64,000 nt of DNA from Epiperipatus broadwayi (Eukaryota > Onychophora > Udeonychophora > Euonychophora > Peripatidae), in NCBI GenBank assembly GCA_028023455.1, contig JAQFVV010000255.1, positions 250,001 to 314,000 of the forward strand, read 5' to 3'. Positions 22,900-35,639 of the stretch are shown here, piece after piece. The stretch's first letter is position 1; each line of letters opens with the position of its first letter. A model generated the notes under the pieces. The model made no database searches. It was given only the letters and a program-made list of their open reading frames with translations, and was not told where the DNA came from. The position numbers and the translations under genes were made by a program.

Positions 22900-25370
22900 G
22901 TCAATTAAAATTTATAATAATGAGAATCTTTCAGAATCCATTCAATAATTTGATTTAATAGCTTTAATCAAATATTTTTACATGTTACTGTTGCTCAAAT
23001 GTTGTTTGATTTAGATCAATTTTTACTTACAATGAAGCTAATATTAAACTTTTTAATAAATAATTATATTTATATTTCTTGATATAAAATGAGGACTATG
23101 AAAAAATATTTCATTCTTCCAAGGCAATATCAAGACATATGTTTGTAGGCATTATTTTTTTAAATTATATTATTTTCATATATTATAAGACTGCATGTAG
23201 TGTTCAATTAATGTCAACTATTAGACTTGTAGTGATATTAATTGCAAGATTATATATAGAATTTTTTTTGGTCATAATTTCACCTTTACTTTACCACACA
23301 TTCTTGAAACATGTGCAAAAAGACGAATTGAGCCAGCACTGTTTCATTGATCTAGGTCAGAAACTTTTGCACAGACTTCCTCATAAGTAATTAGTAAATT
23401 CACCCTCTGATGTGCCAAAGCAAATTTAGGATAATTCTGTAAAAGTCACCCTGGACTAATTTTTTTATTTGAAAAGCCTTCAAGGAATTTTACTGGGGTT
23501 AGAAGTATTTGTATTAAATGTGTATTATTTGGAAATATAAGTTTTGATTCTCCAATCCTAAAAACAGAGGTATGAAAAAAATAGATAATTGTTTACTCCT
23601 TTATTGAGATGGTAAACATCTGTTAGTAGTTTAGTAATGAGTAATTGTTTGTCGCAAAAGATATCAAATTTTGAATAATAGAAAGTGTGTTGTAGTTGGA
23701 GACATTATTACATGTGTAAATTAAAGTACCATTTGAAGAAGAGAATATGAGGCTTTCTAACTCTAATAATGCTAAAAATATATTAAGACCAGACTCTGCA
23801 GAAAAAACAGCAATTAGATATGTCATTTTAAATTTAAATAATGTTTTTGTGTACTGCAAGAAATTTAAAGAAAAAAAAAATCAAAAAAGCATATTATATT
23901 TATACTTCAAGAAATTTAATAAAAAGATAGTTAAATTGTATTAATCTTACAAAACAATGGAAGATGTGATGATATAAATTTGAATAAGTTGTTTTCAAAA
24001 GAACTTTATATAAAGATTTTTAAAGACTGGTGTGATGAATACAGTGAATGCTTAACATAATTTTATGTGCACTAATTTAATATTTTTTAAATTATAAGTT
24101 TAACATTAGCTTTTTGTGTTATATTAAGTATTTTCAATTCATATTATGTATAGAAATTAATAGTAAATTATCTCTTGGATTTTAAAAATCGCAATTTGAA
24201 CTTTGCAAATTAAGTAACAGGTCCCAACCTAAATTTTGAAATCCAATTAACAGGTGCATTTGTGAACATAATTTAGAGAAGTTATATAAATAAGTAATTT
24301 CTCAAGTTTAATTTGATAAAAAGCAAACAAATGAACAACATAATTCTTTTTTACTTATACAATCTATATTAAAAAAAATTAAATATTTCTTGTAGGGTCA
24401 ACTTCTCAGAAGATCAGCTGACCATCAAAATGATAAAAAGATCATAATAGTTTTATTCATCTACCCAAACAGATTTCTTTTTTTTACTAAAATTTATGGA
24501 AACCCATATTTCTTTTCAGACAATCTTAAAAAAACAACAACCAGCTACTAAAGCCAAATAGAAGCACTAAAACAAGAAAATTAATTACTTATTTGCAATC
24601 ATAAGACGAAAAACAGAAAGAAACTCAAAAAATGAAGTTAAAAGAGTTTACTTTACTCATGTGTTATAATGGTGTTCTTAATTGAATGTATGATAAATTT
24701 GCAATATTTTTTTGCTTTTTAATGACATATTTTAAAAATAATCATTCAAAATATATAACTGACATGAATTATGAGTGATATCTGGATTTTGCATCATATC
24801 AGTTTATGTACTTTTAATGTTATTGCATTAACTTATAAATTTATAAGTGCTTATTTCATGAAAAAAGCCCATTAAGGCTACAATATTTAGATTCAAAATT
24901 CTAAAAAAATAAATGATGAATGTTACATGTTTTATAAAATACTATTTAGGTAAAAACAAGTCTTTCTTTCTCCTATTTTTAAATGTGAAACTAAATCTTT
25001 AGCAAAGATATGCCCACTTCTTTCCGCTCATTGAATTTAATCAATGAAATATTTTTTTTGCATATGATATTGTTTAATATATTTTTAAGTATATGTGTGC
25101 TAAATTATTGATAATTTTTTTTAAATTCCAAAAAAATAATGTTTCTAAAATTTATACAGTGAGATAAAGAATAGAGTCTTTAATTTAAAAAAAAAAACAA
25201 CAACTGATGTTCTAATTAATATAATCTAAGAAAAAACGTTGTTGTTTTTTTTTTGAAAGCAAGTACACGAGTTTGGTGCATAGAAATAGACTGGATAAGA
25301 CAACAAAAATAATTAATTAATAATTATAAGGCTGCACTTCTTAATAATTATTGATTATGGTGTGCCACTA
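22900..25370. other. AT-rich non-coding stretch
   Basis: No gene, repeat or RNA recognised. Short frames (23,139-23,390, 23,623-23,859, 23,747-23,944) lack motifs. Confidence 0.5.
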
Positions 25371-25526
25371 CTTATATCTTTTTAACTGAAACACAGGCTT
25401 ATTATATGCCTGTGTCCCATATATGTTATATATAGGGTATATGAGCACACACTTTCACATGACCCACCGCTCTCCACTCTATCTAATAACACTGATACAC
25501 CCAAACACATATATGCCGAAAAGATA

Positions 25527-25587
25527 AACAATCACCAATATACGTATTTCATGCTAAACCAGCAATCATCAGTTGGTCCAGATTATC
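25527..25587 (-). ncRNA. Hammerhead ribozyme motif, left arm of B2
   Basis: Minus strand: stem I GATAATC/GATTGTT and ACCAA/TTGGT with TGG bulged, core CTGATGA, stem II TTGCT/AGCAT (outermost pair U-U, then four good pairs), GAAA, stem III ATACGTAT, cleavage triplet ATA. The core is canonical. The stem III palindrome contains a CG that the B1 copy has lost. Confidence 0.7.
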
Positions 25588-26008
25588 ATCTCCACACATA
25601 TATACCATAAGTGCTCAGATATATATTAAGATAGACAATCTTCATACTTCAATGGACAGGCTACAATCTACTCCACACTCCAACTCTTCAACCGTCCATC
25701 CAATTGAAAATCTAATGATGGAATGCTCAAAGGCCACCCTGAGGCCGAGATTCTTGTCACACCCATGTTGACCTAAAGGTCAATCTGAACCCCACATGTA
25801 CAGGACATAATCCATTTAATACAGGTCAATATGGGTGTGACAAGAATCTCGGCCTCAGGGTGGCCTTTGAGCATTCCATCATCAGATTTTCAATTGGATG
25901 GACGGTTGAAAAGTTGGAGGTGGAGTAGATTGAAGTCTATCCATTGAAGTATGAAGATTGTCTATCTTAATATATATCTGAGCACTTATGGTATATATGT
26001 GTGGAGAT

Positions 26009-26069
26009 GATAATCTGGACCAACTGATGATTGCTGGTTTAGCATGAAATACGTATATTAGTGATTGTT
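26009..26069 (+). ncRNA. Hammerhead ribozyme motif, right arm of B2
   Basis: Same architecture as the left arm in the opposite orientation. It differs by TTAGT in place of TTGGT in inner stem I, which breaks one pair (A-C). The core CTGATGA...GAAA is intact. Confidence 0.65.
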
Positions 26070-26184
26070 TATCTTTTCGCCATATATGTGTTTGGGTGAA
26101 TCAGTGTTATTAGATAGAGTGGAGAGTAGTGGGTCGTGTGAAAGTCTGTGCTCATATACCCTATATATCATATCTTTTTAGTAA

Positions 26185-27975
26185 ATTTAGTCAAATATAG
26201 AAACATCCAGAATTATAAAAGAGCTTTTACTGAAACAAATGTTGTATTCTATATATACAGCATCTGACTTTATGATTTATAATCTTTTTGCTACAAATAA
26301 AAAAATAATATGTGGAAAGAACCTTGTGCTGTGATGATTACCATATTCAACTACATGGCCACATACTGGAACACAAGTTCAATTGAAATTTCTAACATTT
26401 TTCAGATAGCTGAGTATGTCAAAGCAAGCTTGTGATTTACTTTTTACAAAACTAGCTATTGCCATATTGGTTAGAAAGAACCTGAATTCAATTTTTATCT
26501 TAAAGGAGAAGTCACACTATATTTTTTTATCTTTTTTCTTTTATTGAATATTATTTTGAATATAGAATAGAATGATTACATTTACCACAAAATGAAATAT
26601 TTCTTTAGTACAAATGAATTTTACCTGAAAGTTATTAAATGCTTACTTTGTTAATTCTAATGCTTAACAATCATGTGACCTCATGAGCAAGAAATCAATA
26701 TATTATTTTTTATTATTAAATACTTTCAGATATTAACTTAAGTTTCTCAGGATGAATTTATTTTGATTGTAAAAAGTATAAGTATTAAGTATAACAGAAT
26801 TCTTTTCTAAAATTGATTTAATATAAATTAATGTAATATAGTATAATTTTAATTAAATTAGTAATTAATACCAAATGATAATATATTAGCCAATAAAAAA
26901 ATTAATTGATTTTGAATACATACTGTTAGAAATTTTTTGTATTTTTAAATTGTTTTTGATATGTGTGTAATAATTTGCCTCCTTGTTAACTTCATATTTA
27001 GTTTTTTTAAACATTTTCTCCATTACTTTAAATGTTTTGATTACCATATGAATTATTATATTACTGTAGTCTTACATGCTTACATTGACATAATTAATAA
27101 AGCTGTATTATATAATTTATATAGATTGATAGAATTTATCTTCACAACTATAATCATTCAACATATACATTTGTGTTATATACTCGCAATTAAATTTCAA
27201 CCTTTTGTCTGATTAAAGCAATTGTAGTTTACGACTTTCTTGGTATTCTGATAGATGTTCATTTTACTTGAAAATTTGTTGAAATCATTATACATTCTGT
27301 TTAATATAGCATTCTTCAAATATTTAAGATGTCACCGTTCTAAAAAAAATCAGTAAATAATAAAAAATTAGAAATTAATAAACAAAAAACCTATTTTTTT
27401 CTATTTTAATTTTTTGTTCATAATATGTATCTTGATTGTACACATTCATATATAATGTGTGTGTGTGTGTGTTAAAAATATATTTTAACAAAGTTCATTA
27501 GTATTGTTGAATTTTGTTATCAGCAATATATTTTGAAATCAAATTCCATGAATATGAATACATTACTCTACACATGTGCTTTTATTTTGCAAAACAACCT
27601 CATTTTCAAACTGTTTATATAACAGTTGTTAAATCTGGTTGGTAGAACAATCTTAAAGATTATTACAAAATTTATTTAAGCAAACTGAAAATATCACAAA
27701 GTATTTTATTATAATAATAATTTTCCTGGCAAATTTTCAAAATTATTCTGGAGGTGAATAAGTTACTGTCTGGTTGCTGGCTAACTCATTATTTTTTAAT
27801 AAACACAAAGTACATTTTTCTTTTATATACAATGGTACATTGTGGGATTAAAGACAACAGTGCAATTCAACTTTTTATGTAATTAATTAAATATTTGATT
27901 ACAAAATACTGCTTAAATATTAATTTAAAATTTAAATCAATACCTTATTTTTTATGTAAAGTTATTGATTATTAC
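26185..27975. other. AT-rich non-coding stretch
   Basis: No gene recognised. A short GT run lies at 27,457-27,471. Confidence 0.5.
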
Positions 27976-27980
27976 TTTTA

Positions 27981-28378
27981 AGTATAGAGAATTTGAACTC
28001 AGATTTTCAAGCACCCTTCAACTATCCACACTATCTCATACAACTGATACACATGACCACACACATGTAGAAAAGATTAATAATCACCAATATACGTATT
28101 TCATGCCAAACCAGCACTCATCAGTTGGTCCAGACTATCATCTCTCACACATATATATAATCAATGCTCAGTTTATATTAAGATAGCAAATCTTCATACT
28201 TTAATGGACAGGCTTCAATCCACTACAACCTCCAACTTTTCAGCCATCCATATCATTGAAAATCTGACAATGAAAACTCAAATCCCATGCTGATGCTAAT
28301 ATTATTGCCATACCCATGTTGACCTGAAGTCACTCTGACCCCTCATGTATAGGACAGTATCCATTAAATACATATAAG
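27981..28378 (-). mobile_element. Family B element, single copy (B3)
   Basis: Reads 5' to 3' on the minus strand. A 5' region like the centre of B2 (words acccatgttgacct, aggaca) is followed by the hammerhead, the tRNA-like stretch with ctgagttcaaattctc, and truncation before the 3' hairpin. No target-site duplication was found. Family A copy A5 follows about 290 bases further on. The plus-strand frame at 27,965-28,186 is antisense to the element and is not a gene. Confidence 0.7.
28079..28139 (-). ncRNA. Hammerhead ribozyme motif in B3
   Basis: Minus strand: stem I GATAGTC/GATTATT and ACCAA/TTGGT, canonical core CTGATGA, stem II GTGCT/GGCAT (G-U, U-A, G-C, C-G, U-G) with loop GGTTT, GAAA, stem III ATACGTAT, then cleavage after ATA. 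All 61 positions align with B1 without a gap. Confidence 0.75.
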
Positions 28379-28670
28379 AGGGATGGACAGGATACAAGCT
28401 TAATAGTTTTATAAATTTTTCTTGTTAATTGTTAAAAAAAGATTAATAAATGCTTCTTTATCAACATTGATGTAATTTTGATAGACACTCTTGTCCAATG
28501 GCATTTCAGATATCACATTTACTTATTTTCAGTGCTGAAAACAATGTTTCTATGATAAATTCATTGCAAAAATAGTCAACATTAAAGTACAAAGTAATAT
28601 TTATATATTCCAAAAATGTATTAAAATGTCTTTCCTTTTTAAATCTTCTAAATTGTAAGTGTTATTAAAA

Positions 28671-28978
28671 CAGATAAAACTCTTCATACAGTAGTGCCAT
28701 TCAGTGCAAGTCAGAGTAATCAATGGATGCCAGAAGGCTTGTGCATAAAATCCCTATTTAGTGCCTATTCATCCAAATCCCTAGACTAGTTTCTAGCTTC
28801 TGGCTTCCATCAGTGAGGAAACTTTGATCTGAGAGCACTGCACCTAGATCTTAGGATCTAATGCCTTCTGGCATCCATTGATTACTCTGGCTTGCACTGA
28901 CTGGCACTACAGTATGGAGAGTTTTGCCTGATTTAATAACAGTTATGAGCAAGCATAAGAAATAGTGATCATGTGATG
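28671..28978. mobile_element. Family A foldback element (A5)
   Basis: A 308-bp unit with an 11-bp direct repeat carrying one mismatch (aattgtaagtg at 28,660-28,670; aattataagtg at 28,979-28,989). The left arm is complete to the ATCTTAGGATCTAATG region. The right arm keeps only its outer 80 bases (gccttctggcatccattg to attttgcctgatttaataa-like end), followed by the 3' segment gtgatcatgtgatg. The left-arm hammerhead (minus strand, 28,771-28,826) reads CTGATGG, losing the invariant A9, and outer stem I is damaged. Cleavage is not expected. Confidence 0.75.
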
Positions 28979-28989
28979 AATTATAAGTG

Positions 28990-29405
28990 CCTAATAATTC
29001 ATTTTTTAGCCTCAAACAATCAAAATATGTACTATAAGTATGTTTTAAATTTCTAAAGTGATCTTTAGAAAATTGTGTGCAATAAATTTATGTTATTTTT
29101 GGATTAATTAACTCAAGAAAAAATAAATTTAAAATGTCTTTAAACTGCTCTTATATATGTGTGTGCCATTTAAATTAGTCAACAAACAGTCCCAATATCA
29201 ATAACAATCATGAATCTCAATATGTCAAAGCAACCTTCTTTTAAGAGTAAAAGTGGAACATATAGAGACTAATCTAGGCTTAATCTCTTATATAAAATCT
29301 TTATTTTGTCAGTTTTTTTAATGCTGTCTGCTATGCTGTTTGATTGTTTGCTTTAACAATTTTTTTTAATTGATTGCTTTAACAAATTACAAAAATGACA
29401 AATAT
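28990..29405. other. AT-rich non-coding stretch
   Basis: Nothing recognised. Confidence 0.5.
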
Positions 29406-29480
29406 GTCAAGCATTGGTGGCCAAGTGGTTAGCACAGCTGCCTTACAAGCAGTTGTCTTGCCACATTAAAAAAAAAAAAA
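29406..29480 (+). repeat. tRNA-derived SINE, 3'-shortened
   Basis: tgtcaagcattggtggccaagtggttagc (box A region split here for length: ggtggccaagtggttagc) matches the SINE at 56,267. It breaks off after the box B approach (cagttgtcttgcc) and runs into poly-A. The box B itself is damaged. Confidence 0.7.
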
Positions 29481-29484
29481 AGAT

Positions 29485-30125
29485 AAATTTGACAGCATTG
29501 AAAAAAAAAATTAATAAATAACTATCCCTAATTAAATCGTAATTTATATTATGAGCATTTTATGCAAATGTATTAATTCCACTGTTTGTATTTAATAATC
29601 ATTTTTATTATGAAGCATATTTTATGTGAAGGAAGTAATTCTGCCATTAATATTTGAAAAAAATCAGTACATGTGCTTTTAACTACAGTACATATATGAA
29701 TAGTTATAATATTTAAATTCCAAAGAAAATGTGATTACAGTACATAAATTCATGTTTGAAATGTGATATTTAGTGAGGGGAGAAACAGGTGCTATAATAC
29801 TGCATTTACATTTAGATTTGGTAAATATGTAATTGAAGATGTATAGTTTGATATTGTGTAGTTGATGCTAATTATGCCATTAATTATTGTCTATATTGAT
29901 GTCAAATTCACATATCAAATATAACAGGTATATTTAAATTTAAATTTAGAAGTTTAATTTAATTATCAGCATTTTATTTAAAGCAAGTAATTCTGCAAAG
30001 CAAAAAAAAATGTGTTAAAGCAACTAATTAAAAAAAATGATGGGCTTTACATAGTCCAGGACATCTTGTAAGGTTTTATTAATATTAAGAAAATTGAATA
30101 CTTTATCAATTAGTCATTCAATATA
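29485..30125. other. AT-rich non-coding stretch
   Basis: Nothing firm. Around 30,050 the words ggacatcttgtaagg and ttttattaat resemble 52,618-52,645, hinting that repeat D extends further. Confidence 0.4.
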
Positions 30126-30128
30126 TTG

Positions 30129-30410
30129 TTGTATATAATTATAAATTTATTTAATGCACATTGATTACATAAGTAAAATTTACTAAGGCAATAAACCTTT
30201 AAGCATGTGCACTTGAAAATGCGAAGGTAGGGACCTCTACAGGTCTTAACCACAATCTTATGCTTTAGTAAGCTTGTGGTCAAGACCTGTAGAGGTCCCT
30301 ACCTTCGCATTTTCAAGCACACATGCTTGTGGTTAAGACCTGTAGAGGTCCCTACCTTCGCATTTTCAAGCGCACACATTTAAAGGTTTATTGCCTTAGT
30401 AAATATTATT
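30129..30410. repeat. Repeat D: one inverted and two tandem copies
   Basis: A unit of about 52 bases (gcttgtggttaagacctgta, then gaggtccctaccttcgcat, then tttcaagcgcaca) occurs once on the minus strand (about 30,205-30,255) and twice in tandem on the plus strand (30,272-30,324 and 30,325-30,375). Outside it lie inverted ends (tttactaaggcaataaacc / ggtttattgccttagtaaa). The minus-strand copy extends to 30,129 with a tail that matches 52,215-52,268. The units are almost identical, CpG-containing and unlike the flanks. No protein or RNA class was recognised. Confidence 0.7.
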
Positions 30411-30414
30411 GTTA

Positions 30415-33400
30415 TATATACTAATTATTTTTTTTTTGGCATTTTTGAAATTATGAGTAACAAAATTTTTAGATTCGCAGCAAAAATGATGTCAAGAGTT
30501 AATATTTTTATTTAAGCACCTATATTATATTAGAAGTCAAAATTTAATACACTATAAAACGTATAATAATTTATGTGTGTAATAATGATTTTGTTTAATA
30601 GAAATAATAGGTCAATATTTGTTTGTAAATCATATATTTTAAAAAAAAAAATTAAATAATTATTATAACTTTAGTTTATTATTTCAAATGTAGACGTGTT
30701 CATGCATATTTATTATTTCCTATTTTAAATTTAAAAATATTATTTTAAAAAATTTTAATATGTCAATTTTTGCTCACTATTTATTTATTAAAATCAATCT
30801 AATTCTATGTATATGTGTTTTTTTAATTAGGAAAAAAAAGTGTGGCCAATAAATTCATTTGTTACTTTCTTTAAATTCTGTTAACCAATGTATTGTTATC
30901 ATAATAGTTAGTATAGAAATTTATAGGATCAATGCAGAATAACAGACTGGTGATTTTACTCTCTCAATAATGTATATTAACACATATATTTCTGTTTTGA
31001 AAAAATCAGAATATCAACACAAATAGCAGTAAATTGTATATGGAAAACCTTTGCAATAAGAAATTTGCACTTAACAATCCAATGATTAAGAAATTATTAC
31101 ATATTTACTAAATTATCCAGGCCAGGGCAATTTAATGCTCTTTCTAGTTTTTCTTTTTGGCCATTCTTCCAACAAAGCAGTTTTATTACCATAAGATTAA
31201 TAAATATGAATAAACTATTCAAGGTTGATGATAGTTCCAAATCTTTTTCCTTTGAAGTAAATTACTGGAGATTTTAACTTCCATATTTAAGTTGAGACCT
31301 TTCTTATTTTGGTCTTCCTGTCTTTGTTATTTCTTTTTCAGTGAAGCTCAGAGATCTAAAAGATCTTGTCAATTATGCAACATTTTATTCATAAATTTAC
31401 TCACTTTGAAATTTAGGAAAATAATCAAATGGTTTTAATTTGTGAGAGTTTATAAGAAGGTGGTATATCAGAGTTACCAGATCTGGGATAAATCTGAAGA
31501 CCTTTTTCTCAAGAGTCTGATATTCTGCTTCTGTATTGGCATTTTGAAATTATTATGACTCTAACGAGATAGTATGACAATATACACAATATGAAGGAAA
31601 GGGCAAACTGAAATATTATTCTTATCTTACTGATATATAATAATTTTAATAATATATATTTTTTATTTATTGAATTACAGTAGAAAACATGTTACATTGC
31701 ATAATTCATTTGGATTATGAAGAAAATATGGTCTAACTTACTATGAATATCTTTGAACTACTATTATACTTCTTAGTATAACTTTCTATTACATTGTAGA
31801 TTTAGTTCGAAAATTGCTTTCACTGCAATAACATATTGTGTTATCTTTAAATTATTGTCAGCTATGCTAGTAACAACTGCACAATTGTATTGCAACTGTG
31901 CATACTTAATGCAAACATTGTTTTTATTAAGTGGTTATTTGTGGCAAAGAAATAAAATGTGCCTCTATTAAGATTTTAGAAACAATTTATTTTGGAAGGA
32001 ACAATTATACTTTATTAAATGGACTATCTAGAATAAATAAGCATTAGATTTTATAGTATATAATGTAAAAGAAAATAATCAATAAAACTTATAAAATATT
32101 ATAAATATGAAAGTGCTATTGAAAAAACAAAGATGTGGTTATATTAAGAGAAAGAAATGATTCTCTTAGTTTAAAAGATTGCACCTCACTTAAATGTATA
32201 TCAAAAATGTAGAGATAAAAGTATATTGACTTTTGAGTGCTGGGTGCTATGATAAGAAAAGCTTAGTATTTCATAATTTTAATTGAGCTTAGCATTTTCA
32301 ATACCTTCTTGGTATCATGCTATAAAGTATAAATATTAAATGGCATATATATAATTTAAATGTAAATAATTACATCTCCAAATATTGTGTATAAACAATA
32401 TTCATATGTCATTAAATGCAAAGAATTCAGTGGTATATATTTTTTTAAGTTTATAATGCTTATTTATTGACATTGTTGGAAACAGAGAATGAAATCTTTA
32501 TCTTAACTTGATATAAGTGTGACATGAAACATTCTTAAATTATAATTGAACAATTAGAGAATAAAGTGGCATCTCATTTTAATAAACATATAATTATTAA
32601 TCATTTCTTGTTTCAAACATTTTTTCCCTAATAGCAATTTGAGTTCATAATTCAACATTTTAATTTTATTATTAGTTTGCGAATGAAAAAAATTCTAAAA
32701 AATTATATTTGAACTTTTCAAATATAATAAAGAATTAAAATGTGAAGAACATGAAGAGATTGAATTTTTCTTGATTGAAACTTTGTCATGACCCTACTAA
32801 AAAAAAGTAACTTAATTGAAATCATTGTTGAATGAAGTCCAATTTTAACCATGAAACCTTATAAAATCATCAAAAATCTATGAAATTCTGTTCTAAAAAT
32901 GGAAATTGCATTATTATCACAAAAAAATTAAATATTTCATTGTTTCATCACTGTTTGACAGAGAATAATAATCATAATTATCTTAGTTTTCTTTTTATGT
33001 TTACTTCATATTTCTTAACTTGTATTTTTAAAAAGGAAATGTATTTTTTTTTAAATCTACGGGTAAACATATATATATATATATATTTAATAATTATTGT
33101 AGAAATATTTTGAAAAATAATCATTTTCCTTATCATTAAAATAAATGGAAGAAAATTATAGAAGTTACTTTATTTGTCCAGGATCAAAAAATCCACTAAC
33201 TCTAGACTCAAGACAGTTCACTTTGAGGTTTGAATTTGATTACTGACATCTTCAGATTTATTTAAACTAATAAATCAATATTTATATTAATTCAATGTTT
33301 TGTTGCTAAATAAATGTAATAATGCCAAAATAGCAGTAAAAAGGCTAGAAAGGTGATTTAAAATTAAATCATAGCAGCAGCAGTCTGTAAGATGCTAATT

Positions 33401-35155
33401 ATCATTATCTTCAAGATAAGAAAAATTTAGATTTGTAAATGTAAATTTTAAATGGCATTGCTTATTTACATTTACAGAATTGATTTTTTATTAAAATTAT
33501 AAGATTGTCAAAAATGAGACTGTCTTTATCCTCAAAATATTCAATTGTAATTTCAGAATTATTCATGCCTCATGCTTAAAACTATCATAAGCTTAAAGAA
33601 TAGATTCCATCTTATTCTTTGTATTTATTGACATATGAACATTGTTTATGCATAACTTCTCAGGTTTAGTTACTTCTGTTTAAATTTTATATACAAAATA
33701 TGTATAAGTAAGAAATAGAAAAATCTTTAATTATCCTACTGTAAAATAAAGTTTATCTGGTGTCTATTTATAAAGAAACAATGAAAGGTAGGATAATACT
33801 GACAAGGTTGGTCAAATGCTAGGTATTGGGTATTATCTTTTCCATCTTTGTGTTTGTTCTTTAAAGAGTCAAACACTTATTTACTGATCAGTAATTTGAT
33901 AGCTAGCTTAGTAAATGGGCAACTAACTATTTATAACTAAAGTTTAAAACAAGAAAGTTGTAAACCTTCATCATCCTGAATTGAACTAGAATGAGCTAAT
34001 GAATATTGTATTCAGCACTATTTCCCAACAGAAAGATGTTTTGGTTGTTTTAAAAGCTAATGATAATGAAAGATTTTTGATTTTTTAAAATAAAATTTAT
34101 TTTTCAACACAATAATTTAAAATAATACATTTTTTATTTTTTCCCCATTATAATTGTTTTTTTTTTTTACATATTTATATTTTTGTTTCAATTAAATTCA
34201 ATTATTTTAAGAATTAGCGCCATTTGCTAAATTATTCTTACTTGGTTATAAAGTCAATTATGTTTACCTAGATTTCATTTTTTATATATGAAAAATAAAA
34301 TTTACATTTATTATTAATAAATAATTTCAAAAATATGCTTTCAATTTGTATGGAATAACAAGTCAGGCAATAATATATAAATAGTTATATACGATCTTTT
34401 AGATATGCTTTTAAAAAAACTAGTACTTAAACAAGTTTTTAAATATTATTTTTAAATATTTTTGTTTTTTCTAGTGTCTCACTTTTCTATTCATAATATA
34501 TATATATCGCAATAAATGCTTTTTTTTCCATTCTACTCTTGCCTTTTTTTTTAATTTGTTAGCAGTGAAAGACTTTTGAACAGTTAATCGTATAATTTCA
34601 TTTACTTATCGTAGTTTTTTCTATGACCAGTAAAAATCCAACTAACTCGTATTCTAGTTTACATTACTGATCCATCAGCTACTTTGCTTCTTTAGCTGGG
34701 AGGAGAGGCCACATGTTTGAGAAATGAGATTAGTTTGACTTTCAATTTAAATTTCTATTTTGAGAATTGGACAGAAAAATTGATTTCTGATAAAAGGAAT
34801 CAATGTCATCTGTAGCAGACCAGATTTCCCAAAATGAAGTAGCCTGGAAAAAAAGCACACACACACATTTTATATTTCGGGATGCATTTGAATTTTTTTT
34901 CGCTCATCTCTGTGTGTATATATAAAATGACATAAATATTTAATATGGACTATTAATGTGAAATTTTCTGACAAAAAGACGTAAGTGGAATTTTAAAAAA
35001 AAATAGATTATTCTTTTAACAATTCAACAAATATACATTGAATCTTTTGTTAATCATGTTTTTTTTTATTTAAAAAAAAGACTTTCTACGATATATAAAT
35101 TTAGTGAATGGACATAATTTTATATATTTCAAAGTAATGAATGCTCCATCAAAAA
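30415..35155. other. Long AT-rich non-coding stretch
   Basis: No gene or mobile element recognised. Only a TA run at 33,070-33,087 and homopolymers are seen. The frame at 32,880-33,113 is AT-driven. Confidence 0.5.
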
Positions 35156-35159
35156 ATTA

Positions 35160-35444
35160 GTGATTAGATTCTATATAGCATATATTTTGAACACGCACAT
35201 ATATCGTAAATATATTTTAACATATATAACAAGTAAATCACATATACAGTCCTCATATGTTTTCATTTATTTATTTGATTGTAGTGTTACCTTTACATTA
35301 GATTGCTTACATTCTCTTGGTTTATTTAAGTGTAAAGAATGTGGCATGTCATTTATATATAATAACCAGGTAGATGTTGAATCTTACGGTTATATAGAAC
35401 ATTTTAATTCAAAAATTAAATGTTCGCATTACAGTAATAAATGA
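35160..35444 (+). other. Unassigned 94-codon frame with a zinc-finger-like start
   Basis: The C-terminal half reads LFKCKECGMSF followed by H and KIKC, like the first half of a C2H2 finger. However, the C-to-H spacing (19) is too long for a classical finger and there is no second histidine at the right place. The N-terminal half is low-complexity Ile/Tyr. It may be a scrap of a zinc-finger gene or transposon, or chance. Confidence 0.25.
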
Positions 35445-35639
35445 CAAAAAATGGAATACATCATAATACAGTAGACAAATTTCTATATATAAACATGTAT
35501 TTATTTAGTACTGATACAAATAGTAGTCAACTCTGTCATTACTGATGGTTGAGTTTCTTAAATTCTTAAGCAATAAATTATTGACTGTATATATATATGT
35601 ATATATATATAATATGTTTATTATACTATATACATGAGA

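Larger units (their letters stand above)
25385..26169. mobile_element. Family B foldback element with two opposed hammerhead motifs (B2)
   Basis: A 785-bp unit flanked by an 11-bp direct repeat, atatcttttta (25,374-25,384 and 26,170-26,180). The arms (about 25,430-25,780 and 25,820-26,169) are nearly identical inverted copies around a centre of about 45 bases. The left side is a complete minus-strand unit, with the terminal hairpin ACACAGGC/GCCTGTGT at its 3' end. The right side is a plus-strand copy that ends before that hairpin. Both arms contain the ribozyme motif. High arm identity compared with other copies points to recent formation. Confidence 0.85.

Noticed and set aside
28771-28826. 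Functional hammerhead in A5
   Set aside because: The core reads CTGATGG; the invariant A9 is lost and outer stem I is broken.
30205-30375. CRISPR-like array
   Set aside because: Only three units, one inverted, no regular spacers, and the setting is clearly eukaryotic.
35160-35444. C2H2 zinc-finger protein
   Set aside because: Only the CxxC half is present; histidine spacing does not fit and the N-terminal half is low complexity.
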